From Micromonospora pisi (GTDB lineage: Bacteria > Actinomycetota > Actinomycetes > Mycobacteriales > Micromonosporaceae): a stretch of DNA of 64,000 bases. Positions 15,865 to 24,773 of this stretch are shown here, piece after piece. The notes beneath the pieces are model-generated. The model searched no databases, was not told the origin of the DNA, and was given only the letters and a program-made list of their open reading frames with translations. The stretch lies in contig NZ_RBKT01000001.1 in assembly GCF_003633685.1 (NCBI RefSeq), forward strand, positions 6,820,001 to 6,884,000, read 5' to 3'. The position numbers and the translations under genes were made by a program. Position 1 is the first letter of the stretch; each line of letters starts with the position of its first letter.

Positions 15865-16689
15865 ATGTGGGATCCGAGCAGATACCTGCGCTACCGGGAC
15901 GAACGCGCCCGCCCCTTCCACGACCTGCTCGCCCGGCTCCCCGCCAGCGCACCGAGGACCGTGGTCGATCTCGGCTGCGGACCGGGCAACCTCACCACGA
16001 CCCTGGCACAGCGCTGGCCACAGGCTCGGGTCACCGGACTCGACTCGTCACCCGAGATGATCGACAAGGCGCTCGAACTGGGGTCCGGCATCGAGTTCGC
16101 CGTCGGCGACGTACGCGACTGGGTCCCGGACCCGACCGTCGACGTGGTCGTCTCCAACGCCGTACTCCAGTGGGTGCCCGGACACGAGGAGTTGCTGGTC
16201 CGCTGGGCCGCCCAGTTGCCCGCCGGGGCGTGGCTCGCGGTCCAGGTGCCGGGAAACTTCGACGCCGCCTCACATCGTGCCCTGCGCGCCGTCGCCGAGG
16301 ACCCCCGGTGGCGGGAGCGGCTGGTGCCGCTGCTCCGGTCGGCGCCCGTCTCCGACCCGATCGGTTACGCCGCCCTGCTGACCGGGGCAGGCTGCGCGGT
16401 GGACGCCTGGGAAACTACCTACGTGCACCTGCTCCCGGCCGACCAGGCCGCCGACCATCCAGCGCTGACCTGGATGGAGGGGACCGCCCTGCGCCCGGTC
16501 CGGGCGAGCCTGGGCGGTGACACCCCGGCCTGGGCCGACTTCCGGGCCACGCTCGGCGCCCAGCTCGCCGAGGCGTACCCGGTTCGGGACGGTCTGGTGT
16601 ACTTCCCGTTCCGCCGCCACTTCTTCGTCGCCCAGACCGGTGCGCGTGCCGTGGCGGATCAGCGACCCGCAGTTAGGGAGAACCCGTGA
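15865..16689 (+). CDS. tam: Trans-aconitate 2-methyltransferase (Tam-like)
   Basis: 274 residues from ATG 15865, with GGAG six bases upstream. The class I SAM-methyltransferase core is intact: VVDLGCGPGNLT (motif I), VTGLDSSPEMIDKA, FAVGDVRDWVP and VVSNAVLQWVPGHE. The opening WDPSRYLRYRDERARPFHDLLARL is characteristic of trans-aconitate methyltransferases, which methylate and so detoxify trans-aconitate, an inhibitor of aconitase. A palindromic operator candidate lies directly upstream. The stop overlaps the GTG of the deaminase gene, so the two are translated together. Confidence 0.85.
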   Translation: MWDPSRYLRYRDERARPFHDLLARLPASAPRTVVDLGCGPGNLTTTLAQRWPQARVTGLDSSPEMIDKALELGSGIEFAVGDVRDWVPDPTVDVVVSNAVLQWVPGHEELLVRWAAQLPAGAWLAVQVPGNFDAASHRALRAVAEDPRWRERLVPLLRSAPVSDPIGYAALLTGAGCAVDAWETTYVHLLPADQAADHPALTWMEGTALRPVRASLGGDTPAWADFRATLGAQLAEAYPVRDGLVYFPFRRHFFVAQTGARAVADQRPAVRENP

Positions 16690-17711
16690 CCGATCTGTCG
16701 GCCTTCATCGCCGGACTGCCCAAGGTGGAACTGCACGTGCACCACGTCGGTTCCGCCTCCCCCCGGATCGTGGCCGAACTGGCCGCCCGGCACGAGGGGC
16801 GTACCCCGGTGCCAGCCGACCCGGCCGCCCTCGCGGACTACTTCGCCTTCCGCGACTTCGCCCACTTCGTCGAGATCTACCTGAGCGTCGTCGACCTGAT
16901 CCGGGACCCCGACGACGTCCGGATCCTCACCTACGAGGTGGCCCGCGAACTCGCCCGGCAGGAGGTCCGGTACGCCGAACTGACCATCACCCCGTACTCG
17001 CACGTGCGGCGGGGAATCCCGGCGCGGGCGTTCTGCGAGGCGATCGAGGACGCCCGCAAGGCGGCGGCGGTCGAACTCGGCATCGAGTTGCGCTGGTGCT
17101 TCGACATCCCCGGCGAGGCGGGGCTCCCGGCCGCCGAGCAGACGCTGCGCATCGCGTTGGACGAGCGCCCTGACGGCCTGGTCAGCTTCGGTCTCGGCGG
17201 ACCGGAGATCGGCGTGCCCCGGCCCCAGTTCAAGCCCTACTTCGACCAGGCCCGCGCGGCCGGACTGCGGTCCGTACCGCACGCGGGGGAGACCACCGGT
17301 CCGGAGACCATCTGGGACGCGCTGCGCGAACTCGGCGCGGAACGGATCGGGCACGGAATCTCCGCCGCGCAGGACCCCCGGCTGCTGGAACACCTGGCCG
17401 AACGGCGGATCCCGCTGGAGGTCTGCCCGACCTCGAACCTGCGCACCCGTGCCGTCCGGAGCATCGACGAACACCCGCTGCCGACCCTGGTCGACGCCGG
17501 GGTGCTGGTCACCATCAACTCGGACGACCCGCCGATGTTCGGCACCACGCTCGAACAGGAGTACGCGGTCGCGGCCAACCTGCTCGGCCTCGGCCCGGAC
17601 GGGGTGGCCGCACTCGCCGTCGACGCGGTCACCGCCTCGTTCCTGCCGGCACCCGAGCAGGCGCGGATCATCGCCGAGATCAACGGTTACCTGGCCTCTG
17701 CGGTCGGCTGA
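16686..17711 (+). CDS. Adenosine deaminase-family protein
   Basis: 341 residues, coupled to the preceding gene by a GTGA overlap. Metal and catalytic residues of the family are present: VELHVHHVGS (His-x-His), SVPHAGETTGP (His and Glu), ERIGHGIS, and TINSDDPPMF with the metal-binding Asp. The usual HLDG of classical adenosine deaminases is replaced by HHVGS, which marks an actinobacterial branch. Members convert adenosine to inosine, but some actinobacterial branches deaminate aminodeoxyfutalosine in menaquinone synthesis, so the substrate is open. No menaquinone genes lie nearby. Cytoplasmic. Confidence 0.82.
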   Translation: MTDLSAFIAGLPKVELHVHHVGSASPRIVAELAARHEGRTPVPADPAALADYFAFRDFAHFVEIYLSVVDLIRDPDDVRILTYEVARELARQEVRYAELTITPYSHVRRGIPARAFCEAIEDARKAAAVELGIELRWCFDIPGEAGLPAAEQTLRIALDERPDGLVSFGLGGPEIGVPRPQFKPYFDQARAAGLRSVPHAGETTGPETIWDALRELGAERIGHGISAAQDPRLLEHLAERRIPLEVCPTSNLRTRAVRSIDEHPLPTLVDAGVLVTINSDDPPMFGTTLEQEYAVAANLLGLGPDGVAALAVDAVTASFLPAPEQARIIAEINGYLASAVG

Positions 17712-17719
17712 ACCACGAC

Positions 17720-17752
17720 CCCCGGTCGGCCGCCCAGCGGGGTCGACCGGGG
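17720..17752. terminator. Stem-loop between convergent genes
   Basis: CCCCGGTCG and CGACCGGGG form a perfect 9-bp stem around a 15-base loop, 9 bases after the deaminase stop. The CDF transporter gene converges from the other side. Confidence 0.6.
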
Positions 17753-17838
17753 TCGGCCGGACGCGCCGCCGAGCGCCGTCGGGCGGCCCCGCGAGCCGTC
17801 CAGGGCCGGCCGGTACGGGCTCGGCCGACGTGTCCTGC

Positions 17839-18795
17839 TCACCGCACCGCTCGCGGCTCCTCGTCCCCCGGTGCGGAGAGCGTCAGCACCGCCTCGGCGA
17901 CATTCGGATGGCGTTCCATGTCCTGCTCGAGCCGGCGCAGGCTCAGCGCCAGCCGGTCCTCGGGTTCGTTGCCGGCGAGGTCGACCGCCGCGACGACGAA
18001 GAGCCGGTCCGGCCCCACGTACTCCATGTGCAGGTAGGTCACCCGGTCGACGTCCGGGCGGAGCAGGAGTTGCTCCACGATCAATTGCCGGGTCGCGTCG
18101 TCGATGGCCTGACCGACCAGGAACCGGCGGTTGCGGTCGATCAGGATGATCGCGACGACGCCGAGCATCACGCCGATCAGGATCGAGCCGAGGGCGTCGA
18201 AGAGCGGTGACCCGGTCAGCTGGTGCAGCAGCACACCGAGGAATGCGAGGACAAGCCCGACCATCGCAGCCGAGTCCTCGGCGAAGACGGCCCGCAGGGT
18301 GGGGTTGGAGGTCGCGATGACGTGTTCGAGCGTGCCCGTGTTGCGTTCGTGGGCGAGCCGGCGGGCCTGCTGGTACGCCCGTACGAACGAGACACCCTCG
18401 ATGACCGCGGAGACCGCGAGTACGACGTACGCCACCGGGTAGTCGCCGGCGGGTTCCGGCGCGAGCAGCTCCTGGATGCCGTGCTGTACGGAGAGCACGG
18501 CGCCGGCGGTGAAGAGTCCGAACGCGGCGATCATCGACCAGACGTACGCCTCCTTGCCGTAACCCTGGGGGTGACGGACGTCGCGGGGGCGCTGGGAACG
18601 GCGTTCCGCGACGAGCAGGAAGACCTGGTTGGCGGTGTCGACCCAGGAGTGGGCGGCTTCGGCCACCAGCGAGGCGGAGCCGGTGACCAGCGCGGCGGCC
18701 GTCTTGGCGGTCGCGACCAGGAGGTTTGCGGCGAACGCGATCACGACCGTGAGCAGGCTCTCCTGTGCCTGGCCTCGCGCGGGAGGTGATGGCAT
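17839..18795 (-). CDS. Cation diffusion facilitator (CDF) metal transporter
   Basis: 318 residues from ATG 18795. The CDF pattern is clear: first helices VVIAFAANLLVATAKTAAAL and SASLVAEAAHSWVDTANQVFLL with the AAHSWVD metal site on helix 2, HPQGYGKEAYVWSM before helix 3, and EDSAAMVGLVLAFLGV for helix 5, with the E-D-x3 pattern. The C-terminal cytoplasmic domain (LLLRPDVDRVTYLHMEYVG to the end) is the metal-sensing dimer domain. It should export a divalent cation such as zinc, iron or manganese in exchange for protons. Metal specificity cannot be read with certainty. Confidence 0.9.
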   Translation of the reverse strand: MPSPPARGQAQESLLTVVIAFAANLLVATAKTAAALVTGSASLVAEAAHSWVDTANQVFLLVAERRSQRPRDVRHPQGYGKEAYVWSMIAAFGLFTAGAVLSVQHGIQELLAPEPAGDYPVAYVVLAVSAVIEGVSFVRAYQQARRLAHERNTGTLEHVIATSNPTLRAVFAEDSAAMVGLVLAFLGVLLHQLTGSPLFDALGSILIGVMLGVVAIILIDRNRRFLVGQAIDDATRQLIVEQLLLRPDVDRVTYLHMEYVGPDRLFVVAAVDLAGNEPEDRLALSLRRLEQDMERHPNVAEAVLTLSAPGDEEPRAVR

Positions 18796-19421
18796 GGCGG
18801 TGACTTTCTCGGCTGGCGACCGTCGAGGCTGCCGTGGGCCTCGGGTCGCTGTTAGCTGGTCCGGCACCCGCCGGGTGACGGACCACCGGGTCGGGAGCGG
18901 TCGCCCGGTCGGGGGACGGCTTGTCAGGTCGGCAACAGGGCGACGGATTCCCCGCCGCCTTCCGGACGAAACGGTTTTGCCGAGCGAAGACGGAAATCGG
19001 GGGAGAAGGAGCTGGCCCGGCACGGGGTGCTGCGGGCGGCCGTGCCGGGCCAGCGTACGGGGGCGGCTCGCGGTGCCACGCCGACCAGGGGATCGGCGCC
19101 CGGCACCGGAGCGTCGCCGGTGAGGCAGGGCCGGTGGGGGCCGGACCCACCTTCCTGCTCGGGCTGGCGCGCGCGACGGGACGGGTGTGGGGGACCGAGT
19201 CCCGCCGCGCGCACGACTCCCGCCGGACCAGGATGGGGAAACTGGTGGTAGTCCGGCGGAACTGGATGGGATCGGTGCCAATCCTGCCATCGGCGATCCG
19301 CCTCGATCACGGGATTAATCCAGACCTAAGCTGAACTTGAAGATTTCTTGCCTGTTGCGCGGAACCGTGGCCCGAGAGCACGTTCCACAGTGGTGTAACG
19401 GCCACGATCCCTTGTGGAGGG
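18796..19421. other. 626-bp stretch without a supported gene
   Basis: Long frames exist on both strands because of GC content, but none has a ribosome-binding site with a protein-like product. The part next to 18795 must hold the promoter of the CDF gene. The segment 19310-19350 is more AT-rich than its surroundings; I see no clear repeat or stem-loop. Confidence 0.4.
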
Positions 19422-20180
19422 TCAGCGCGGACCGGGCTGATCTCCCGGCGGGGTGCGGTACACCGAGACGTGGGAACGCGATTCGGCGGTGAAGTCGGAC
19501 CCGGCCCAGTCCGCATGCCTGGACTCCAGCTCGAACCCGGCCAACTCGGCCATCAGGTCCAGCTCCGCCGGCCAGATGTAGCGGTGCGGGGTGCGGGACA
19601 ACCGCGCCTGCGTGCTGTCGTCGAACCTGAAGTGGTGCGACACCACGTGCTGGTGCAGCACGTCGTAGGTGTCCAGGCCGATGTAGCCGGGCTCGCAATG
19701 CCAGACCATGGCCTGCTGGCCGGGTGGGAGCTTACGCAGCTCAGGCACCCAGAGCTCGATCACGAACCGGCCGCCCGGTGCGAGATGACGGGCGGCGTTG
19801 CGGAAACAGGCGACCTGCTCGGCCTGGGTGAGCAGGTTGGCGACGGTGTTGTAGACGAGGTAGACGAGCGTGTAAGTCCCCGGGGCGACGGCGGTCGCCA
19901 TGTCGCCGACGACCACCCGGATCGCCGCCTCGTCCGCCTTCGTCCGCAGTCGGTCGATCATCGGCTGGGACAGCTCGATGCCGGTGACGGGCACACCCCG
20001 CGCGGCGAGCGGGACGGCCACCCGGCCGGTTCCGATGGCGAACTCGAGCGCCGCTCCGTCGCCGGCGAACTCGGCCAGGCGGTCCACGGTCGGCCCCAGG
20101 ACCTCGGGCGCGAACATGCCGGTGCCCGGCGTGTCATAGCGGCGGGCGGCGTCGGCGTTCCAGATCTCGTCCTGTCGCAT
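19422..20180 (-). CDS. SAM-dependent methyltransferase, class I
   Basis: 252 residues from ATG 20180; ATGs up to 20198 are possible but add only six residues. Motif I is ALEFAIGTGRVAVPLAARGV, followed by VTGIELSQPMIDRLRTKAD and RVVVGDMATAV. The start DEIWNADAARRYDTPGTGMF is shared with a common actinobacterial group of stand-alone methyltransferases. The C-terminal part ends in DFTAESRSHVSVYR. The substrate is unknown. The gene is flanked on both sides by gaps and belongs to no visible operon. Confidence 0.85.
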   Translation of the reverse strand: MRQDEIWNADAARRYDTPGTGMFAPEVLGPTVDRLAEFAGDGAALEFAIGTGRVAVPLAARGVPVTGIELSQPMIDRLRTKADEAAIRVVVGDMATAVAPGTYTLVYLVYNTVANLLTQAEQVACFRNAARHLAPGGRFVIELWVPELRKLPPGQQAMVWHCEPGYIGLDTYDVLHQHVVSHHFRFDDSTQARLSRTPHRYIWPAELDLMAELAGFELESRHADWAGSDFTAESRSHVSVYRTPPGDQPGPR

Positions 20181-20298
20181 ACCGCCCACCATCGCCACGG
20201 ACCTGCCTGCTGTCCAGCGGTTTACCGGCCCGCAGGCGGTCGAGCATGGGCCGGGCCGGCGCCCGGCGCCCGGCGCCCGTCGGCCGGAGCCGGCCCGG

Positions 20299-21717
20299 TC
20301 AGCTTCCCGTACCGCCGGGTTTCGGCTGTCGGCGTCCCTTGCCGTCGCGTTCCCGGGCCAGCCGCCCGACCAGCCCGAACCGGCTCACCTGACGCGGTAT
20401 GGCCTCCGGGTCGGCGAGCAGCATCACCACGCTGGCACCGCCGAGCCGGGCCCGGTCGATGCTGACCGAACCGTTCGCCTGCAACGCCACCCGTCGGGCG
20501 ATGTCCAGCCCCAGACCGGTGGAGCCCCGATCGCTCGCACCCCGGCGCAACGCGCGATCCGGGTTGGCGATACCCGGCCCGGCGTCGTCGACCCGGACCG
20601 CGATGTAGCCGTCCCGTCGGGAGACGGCCACCTCGAACGCGGTCCCCTGCGGGGTGTAACGGAACACGTTGCCGAGCACCGCGTCGAGCGCCGCCGCCAG
20701 CTCCGCCCGTGGCACCGGTACGGGGATGCGAAGCTGGGCGCCGCTGATCCGGTGCGGACGGTTCTGGTCCCCGGCGAGCGCGGCCCAGAAGACCATCCGG
20801 TCCCGGACCACCTCGCTGACGTCGCACACGCCCGGCGCGGCCTCCTGCGCCACCGTCTTACGGGTGGTGTTGATCAGCACGTCGATCTCACCCTCCAGGG
20901 TGACGATCGCCTGCCGGATCCGCCGGATCGTCCGGCGCCGGTCGAGTTCCGCTTCGCTGAACGAGCCGACGCTGGTGTCGTCGGAGTCGAGTGCGTCCGC
21001 GTCGAGCCGCAGCACCGTCAGGGGCGTACGCAGCCGGTGGGAGAGGTCGGCGACAAGTTCACGTTCGTCCGTACGCGAGGTGACGAGCCGGTCCGCCATC
21101 CGGTTGAAGGCGTAGCCGGCCTCGGCCAGCTCCCGTGGGCCACTCGGCTCGATCCGTACCTCCAGATCGCCGTCGCCCACCGCGAGCGCCGCCTCGACCA
21201 GACCACGGGCGGAGGCGACCGCACGGGCCGCGAGCCGGTCCACCACGATCACCGAGACCACCACCAGCCCGACCGCGATGGCGATCAGCGTGAGCCAGCG
21301 CCCGGCCGCCCCTGGTTGCAGCGCGGCGTCGGGGATGAAGACCTCGACCACCGCGACCTGGTCGTTGAGCTGCACCGGCTCCAACCGGACCACACCGCCG
21401 GGTACGTCGGCGACGACCAGCTCACCACCGGACCTGGCCCGGTCCACGTCAGCCTCGCTGGCGTGGGTCGTGCCGCCGGTCTCCAGCCCGTGCACCACCG
21501 GCCGCTCGGCCGAGGCGCTGTCGAACTGCTCGATCACCTGGGTGAGTCGGGTCGGATCCGCCCCGGCGGCCAGCGCCCCCACCACTACGGCGGCGTGTCT
21601 ACCCGCGTCGGCGAGCGCGTGCTCCCGCGCCTCCTGCTGCAACGCCAGGCCGAGCGGAACGAGGAAGGCGAGCGCGACGATCGAGGTCATGCCGGCCCCG
21701 AGATAGGCCAGCGCCAA
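20299..21717 (-). CDS. Sensor histidine kinase
   Basis: About 472 residues. The start is ambiguous: TTG 21717 keeps the whole first helix, ATG 21690 shortens it. Helix 1, a ~110-residue extracytoplasmic sensor part, helix 2 (about 142-164), and HAMP lead to the H-box DLSHRLRTPLTVLRLDADAL. The ATPase part shows N-box VLGNVFRYTP, VDDAGPGIANP and GSTGLGLDIARRVA. It should phosphorylate the response regulator whose stop codon adjoins its start. The sensor part has no recognisable ligand domain, so the signal is unknown. Confidence 0.88.
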   Translation of the reverse strand: MALAYLGAGMTSIVALAFLVPLGLALQQEAREHALADAGRHAAVVVGALAAGADPTRLTQVIEQFDSASAERPVVHGLETGGTTHASEADVDRARSGGELVVADVPGGVVRLEPVQLNDQVAVVEVFIPDAALQPGAAGRWLTLIAIAVGLVVVSVIVVDRLAARAVASARGLVEAALAVGDGDLEVRIEPSGPRELAEAGYAFNRMADRLVTSRTDERELVADLSHRLRTPLTVLRLDADALDSDDTSVGSFSEAELDRRRTIRRIRQAIVTLEGEIDVLINTTRKTVAQEAAPGVCDVSEVVRDRMVFWAALAGDQNRPHRISGAQLRIPVPVPRAELAAALDAVLGNVFRYTPQGTAFEVAVSRRDGYIAVRVDDAGPGIANPDRALRRGASDRGSTGLGLDIARRVALQANGSVSIDRARLGGASVVMLLADPEAIPRQVSRFGLVGRLARERDGKGRRQPKPGGTGS

Positions 21718-21719
21718 CC

Positions 21720-22409
21720 TCAGTCCGGTACCACCAACCGGAACCCGACCCCCCGCACGGTGCGCAGGTAGCGGGGTTTCGCTGCGGACTCGCCCAGTTT
21801 GCGACGAAGCCAGTACAGATGTACGTCGATTGTCTGATCCTCGCCGACTGATGGCTGACGCCATACCTCCTCCAACAGTTCCCGGCGGGACACTACCCGG
21901 CCCGGTCGCGCCGCGAGATAGGCCAGCACGTCAAATTCCTTGCGAGTCAGCGCGAGCGGCACCCCGTCGAGCAGGGCGCTGCGCTCTCCCACGTCCACCC
22001 GCAGCCCACCGACCTCGTGCACCGCGGGGGCCACCGTCCGGCTGGCCCGCCCGGCCCGGCGCAGCACGGTGGTGATCCGGGCGTCCAGGTGCGCGCCGGT
22101 GAACGGCTTGACCATGTAGTCGTCGGCGCCGGCCCGGAGCAGGCGGACCACGGACTGCTCGTCGTCCCGGGCGGTGGCGATGATGATCGGGACGTCGGTG
22201 ATGCCGCGGAGCATGCGCAGCGCGTCCGCACCGTCCAGGTCGGGCAGACCGAGGTCGAGCACCACCAGGTCGGGCGTTTCGGCGGCGACCCGGCGCAGGG
22301 CGTCGAGAGCCGTACCGACCGCATGCACCGCATGCCCACGGTCAGCCAGGGAGCGCAGCATCGCGCCGCGTACGACGTGGTCGTCCTCGACCAGGAGCAC
22401 CGTGGCCAC
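21720..22409 (-). CDS. Response regulator, OmpR/PhoB type
   Basis: 229 residues from GTG 22409. Receiver: VLLVEDDHVV with the acidic pocket, phosphate acceptor Asp in LVVLDLGLPDLDG, and the switch lysine in YMVKPF. The C-terminal winged helix ends EDQTIDVHLYWLRRKLGES and RYLRTVRGVGFRL. It is the first gene of a pair with the kinase immediately downstream. The GTG sits six bases after a -10-like TACGGT, suggesting leaderless translation. Targets are unknown; the ADP-ribosylglycohydrolase gene is divergent. Confidence 0.9.
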   Translation of the reverse strand: MATVLLVEDDHVVRGAMLRSLADRGHAVHAVGTALDALRRVAAETPDLVVLDLGLPDLDGADALRMLRGITDVPIIIATARDDEQSVVRLLRAGADDYMVKPFTGAHLDARITTVLRRAGRASRTVAPAVHEVGGLRVDVGERSALLDGVPLALTRKEFDVLAYLAARPGRVVSRRELLEEVWRQPSVGEDQTIDVHLYWLRRKLGESAAKPRYLRTVRGVGFRLVVPD

Positions 22410-22483
22410 GTGAAGACCGTACTGCCCCTGGCAAGTGCGGCGTGTTGCGCCCACGTGCCTTTTGCCGGCATGCTCCCCGTACC

Positions 22484-23401
22484 ATGTCCTTCGTACTTGT
22501 CGATGACACCCGGCTTGCCCTGGCTCGGGACAGCTTGGCGGGTCTCTCGGTGGGAGACGCCCTCGGCGGTCGCCACTTCGTGCCCGGCCACGGCGTGGCG
22601 CCCTGGGGAACCAGCCTGCCCGACGCGCTCTGGCAGTGGAGCGACGACACCGAGATGGCCTGCTCGGTCCTTGCCGTCCTCGCCCGGCACGGCGCGATCG
22701 AGCGGGACGAGCTCGCCGCCGCCTTCGCCGCCCACTACGACCCCGCCCGACGGTACGGCGCGGGCGCCGTCGAACTACTCGAACTGATCCGTGCCGGTAC
22801 GCCCTGGCCGGTCGCCGCAGCAGCGGCCTTCGACGGGCAGGGGTCGTACGGCAACGGTGCGGCGATGCGGGTCGCGCCGCTCGGTGCGTACTTCGGTGAC
22901 TCCCCGGCGCGGGCGGCGGCGCAGGCGGCGGCGTCGGCCGAGGTGACCCACGCCCACCCCGAGGGAATCGCCGCGGCGGTGGCCGTGGCGGTCGCCGCCG
23001 CGCTGGCCGCCCGGGCCCGGCTCTCCGGTGACCGGCCCGAGCCCGAGCGGTTCCTCGCCGCGGCGGCGGCCCCGCTCGACAGCGCCGGGGAGGTCTACCG
23101 GGGTATCCGCCGGGCGATCACTCTCGGTGACCGTACGAGCGCCGAGGTCGCCGACGAACTGGGCAACGGCAGCCGGGTGAGCGCCCAGGACACCGTCCCG
23201 TTCGCGCTCTGGGTCGCCGCGAGGTATCTGGACGACTATCCGGCCGCGGTCCGCGCCTGTGTCGAAGCCGGTGGCGACGTCGACACCACAGCGGCGATCG
23301 TCGGCGGCGTCGTCGCCGCGTACGCCGGGCTCGGTGGCGCCGGCGGGGTCCCCGCCGACTGGCTCGCCGCTCGCGAACCCCTCCCCGCCTGGCTCCCCTG
23401 A
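22484..23401 (+). CDS. ADP-ribosylglycohydrolase family protein
   Basis: 305 residues from ATG 22484. The family's metal-binding signatures are in place: GLSVGDALGG near the N-terminus, WQWSDDTEMA, and C-terminal EAGGDVDTTAAIVGGVVAAY with Asp-x-Asp-Thr. These residues bind two Mg ions in DraG/ARH-type hydrolases, which remove ADP-ribose from proteins or small molecules. No ADP-ribosyltransferase is next door, so the substrate is open. The start lies close to a -10-like element, and a hexamer tract and an inverted-repeat element follow the stop. Confidence 0.88.
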   Translation: MSFVLVDDTRLALARDSLAGLSVGDALGGRHFVPGHGVAPWGTSLPDALWQWSDDTEMACSVLAVLARHGAIERDELAAAFAAHYDPARRYGAGAVELLELIRAGTPWPVAAAAAFDGQGSYGNGAAMRVAPLGAYFGDSPARAAAQAAASAEVTHAHPEGIAAAVAVAVAAALAARARLSGDRPEPERFLAAAAAPLDSAGEVYRGIRRAITLGDRTSAEVADELGNGSRVSAQDTVPFALWVAARYLDDYPAAVRACVEAGGDVDTTAAIVGGVVAAYAGLGGAGGVPADWLAAREPLPAWLP

Positions 23402-23417
23402 CCGCGCACCCTCCCGC

Positions 23418-23450
23418 CGTCCCCGTCCCCGTCCCCGTCCCCGTCCCCGC
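23418..23450. repeat. CCCCGT hexamer tract
   Basis: About five tandem GTCCCC units lie between the ADP-ribosylglycohydrolase stop and the inverted-repeat element. It is a simple-sequence tract likely to vary by slippage; no function is evident. Confidence 0.8.
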
Positions 23451-23460
23451 CGCCGCAGCG

Positions 23461-23514
23461 GTTAGGAAGGGCCCCTTCCTATACGGAAAGCGATAACAAG
23501 GGGCCCTTCCTTAC
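23461..23514. repeat. Inverted-repeat element, copy 2
   Basis: The arms GTTAGGAAGGGCCCCTT (23461-23477) and AAGGGGCCCTTCCTTAC (23498-23514) pair with one mismatch; the centre ends in AAAGCGATAAC, as in copies 1 and 4. It lies between convergent genes and ends two bases before the stop codon of the methyltransferase gene at 23517, so it can serve as a bidirectional terminator. Confidence 0.88.
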
Positions 23515-23516
23515 GC

Positions 23517-24659
23517 TCACGGGAGGCGGAGGACCCAGCGGTACGCCTGGACCAGACCGGTGTCGAAGCCGGCGGCCGACCCCCACAGGAAGAGCCGGAA
23601 GCGGCGGTAGAGCGGCTCTCCCCAGTTGTGCACGATCTCGTCCCGGGCGCCGTCCAGCCGGTTGGCCCACTCCCGACAGGTCAGGTAGTAGTTGTGCCGG
23701 TCGTCGGTGACGCTGAGTAGTTCGAATGGCGAACGGGCGACGTGTCGGAGGTACTGGTGCAGCAGCAGGGGCGCCGAGGCGCCGGGGTAGATGTAGCGCT
23801 TGAGGAAGGTGGAGGCGGCGTGCTTGCGCCGCATCGCCAGCGCGTCCAGGTAGACCCGGCCGCCCGGCCGGAGCAGTTCGGCGTACTTGCGCAGGGTGGT
23901 GCGGTAGTCGGGCAGGTGCTCGGTGACGCCCATGTTCACGATCGCGTCGAAGCGCCGGTGCGGCGAGTAGTTGAAGATGTGCTCGCGGACCACCTCGACC
24001 GGCAGCCGTTCCCGCTCGAAGAGGTCGACGAGGTAGCGCTCGGACTCCTTGGAGAGCGTGGTGGTGGTGACGTTCACCCCGCGCCGGGCGGCGTGTTCGG
24101 AGAACGCGCCCCAGCCGCCGCCGACCTCCAGCACGTGATCGCCGGGGCCGACCCCGATCGCCTCCAGCGCCAGGTCCATCTTCCGGGTCATCGCGTCCTC
24201 GAGCGGTTCGTCGTCGGAAGCGAAGACACCCTCGGTGTAACACCGGTGCCGGTTGTCCAGGAAGGTGAGGAAGAAGGCCGAGTCCTCGTCGTAGTGGTGT
24301 GAGATGGAGCGGCGGTCGTCCTCCCGGCGGCCCCGTACCAGCGCGGGGAGGAAGCGACTCACCCAGGCGACCGGGTGGAAGTCGGTGAAGAAGGCGCGCA
24401 TCCGTAGCGCCGCGGAGAGGTCGCCCTCCACGTCGAGCCAGCCCTGGAGGTACGCGACCGCGACCCCGAACTGGTCCAGCCCGGCCAGGGCCTTCGCGCC
24501 CCGGGGGTCGCTGATGGTGATGGTGAACTTCGGGTCACCGGTGCCGAATACGTGCGCCGGCGCACCGGCGTTCGCCACCGCAAACGGCATTGCCGGTTGG
24601 GCGGCGAAAAAAGTCTCGTACCTGCGCTGTAGTGCGCTGACTACGTCCGAGGGTGCCAC
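23517..24659 (-). CDS. Cyclopropane-fatty-acid-synthase-like methyltransferase
   Basis: 380 residues. An N-terminal domain of ~120 residues precedes ISHHYDEDSAFFLTFLD and YTEGVFASDDEPLEDAM, the lead-in seen in CFA synthases and mycolic acid cyclopropane synthases. The SAM site is VLEVGGGWGAFSEHAARRG. Later motifs are NMGVTEHLPDYRTTL and FLKRYIYPG. CFA synthases methylate the double bond of membrane phospholipid acyl chains at the inner membrane face; an iso-branched or cyclopropyl product cannot be told apart here. The GTG 24659 sits six bases after TAGATT, a -10 element suited to leaderless translation. Confidence 0.85.
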   Translation of the reverse strand: MAPSDVVSALQRRYETFFAAQPAMPFAVANAGAPAHVFGTGDPKFTITISDPRGAKALAGLDQFGVAVAYLQGWLDVEGDLSAALRMRAFFTDFHPVAWVSRFLPALVRGRREDDRRSISHHYDEDSAFFLTFLDNRHRCYTEGVFASDDEPLEDAMTRKMDLALEAIGVGPGDHVLEVGGGWGAFSEHAARRGVNVTTTTLSKESERYLVDLFERERLPVEVVREHIFNYSPHRRFDAIVNMGVTEHLPDYRTTLRKYAELLRPGGRVYLDALAMRRKHAASTFLKRYIYPGASAPLLLHQYLRHVARSPFELLSVTDDRHNYYLTCREWANRLDGARDEIVHNWGEPLYRRFRLFLWGSAAGFDTGLVQAYRWVLRLP

Positions 24660-24773
24660 GGCGCCAATCTATCGCCGCGGTCGCGTCGCTGGGAGGCGTA
24701 AATCCAGGACCGATAGCATCGGATAGCCGATCCAAGGGCGTTGCCCGTTTTGTCTTAATTGAAGGAGTCAACC

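Noticed and set aside
18924-19334. Long frames in the gap before the CDF gene
   Set aside because: Low-complexity Arg/Pro/Gly products on both strands, no plausible start signals.
22484-23401. Anti-phage or toxin-antitoxin module based on the ADP-ribosylglycohydrolase
   Set aside because: No ADP-ribosyltransferase, macro-domain partner or defence gene adjoins it; neighbours are an ordinary two-component system and a lipid methyltransferase.
24660-24773. T-box riboswitch before thrS
   Set aside because: The 114-bp gap is short and shows no T-box-like conserved stretch or specifier/terminator stems.
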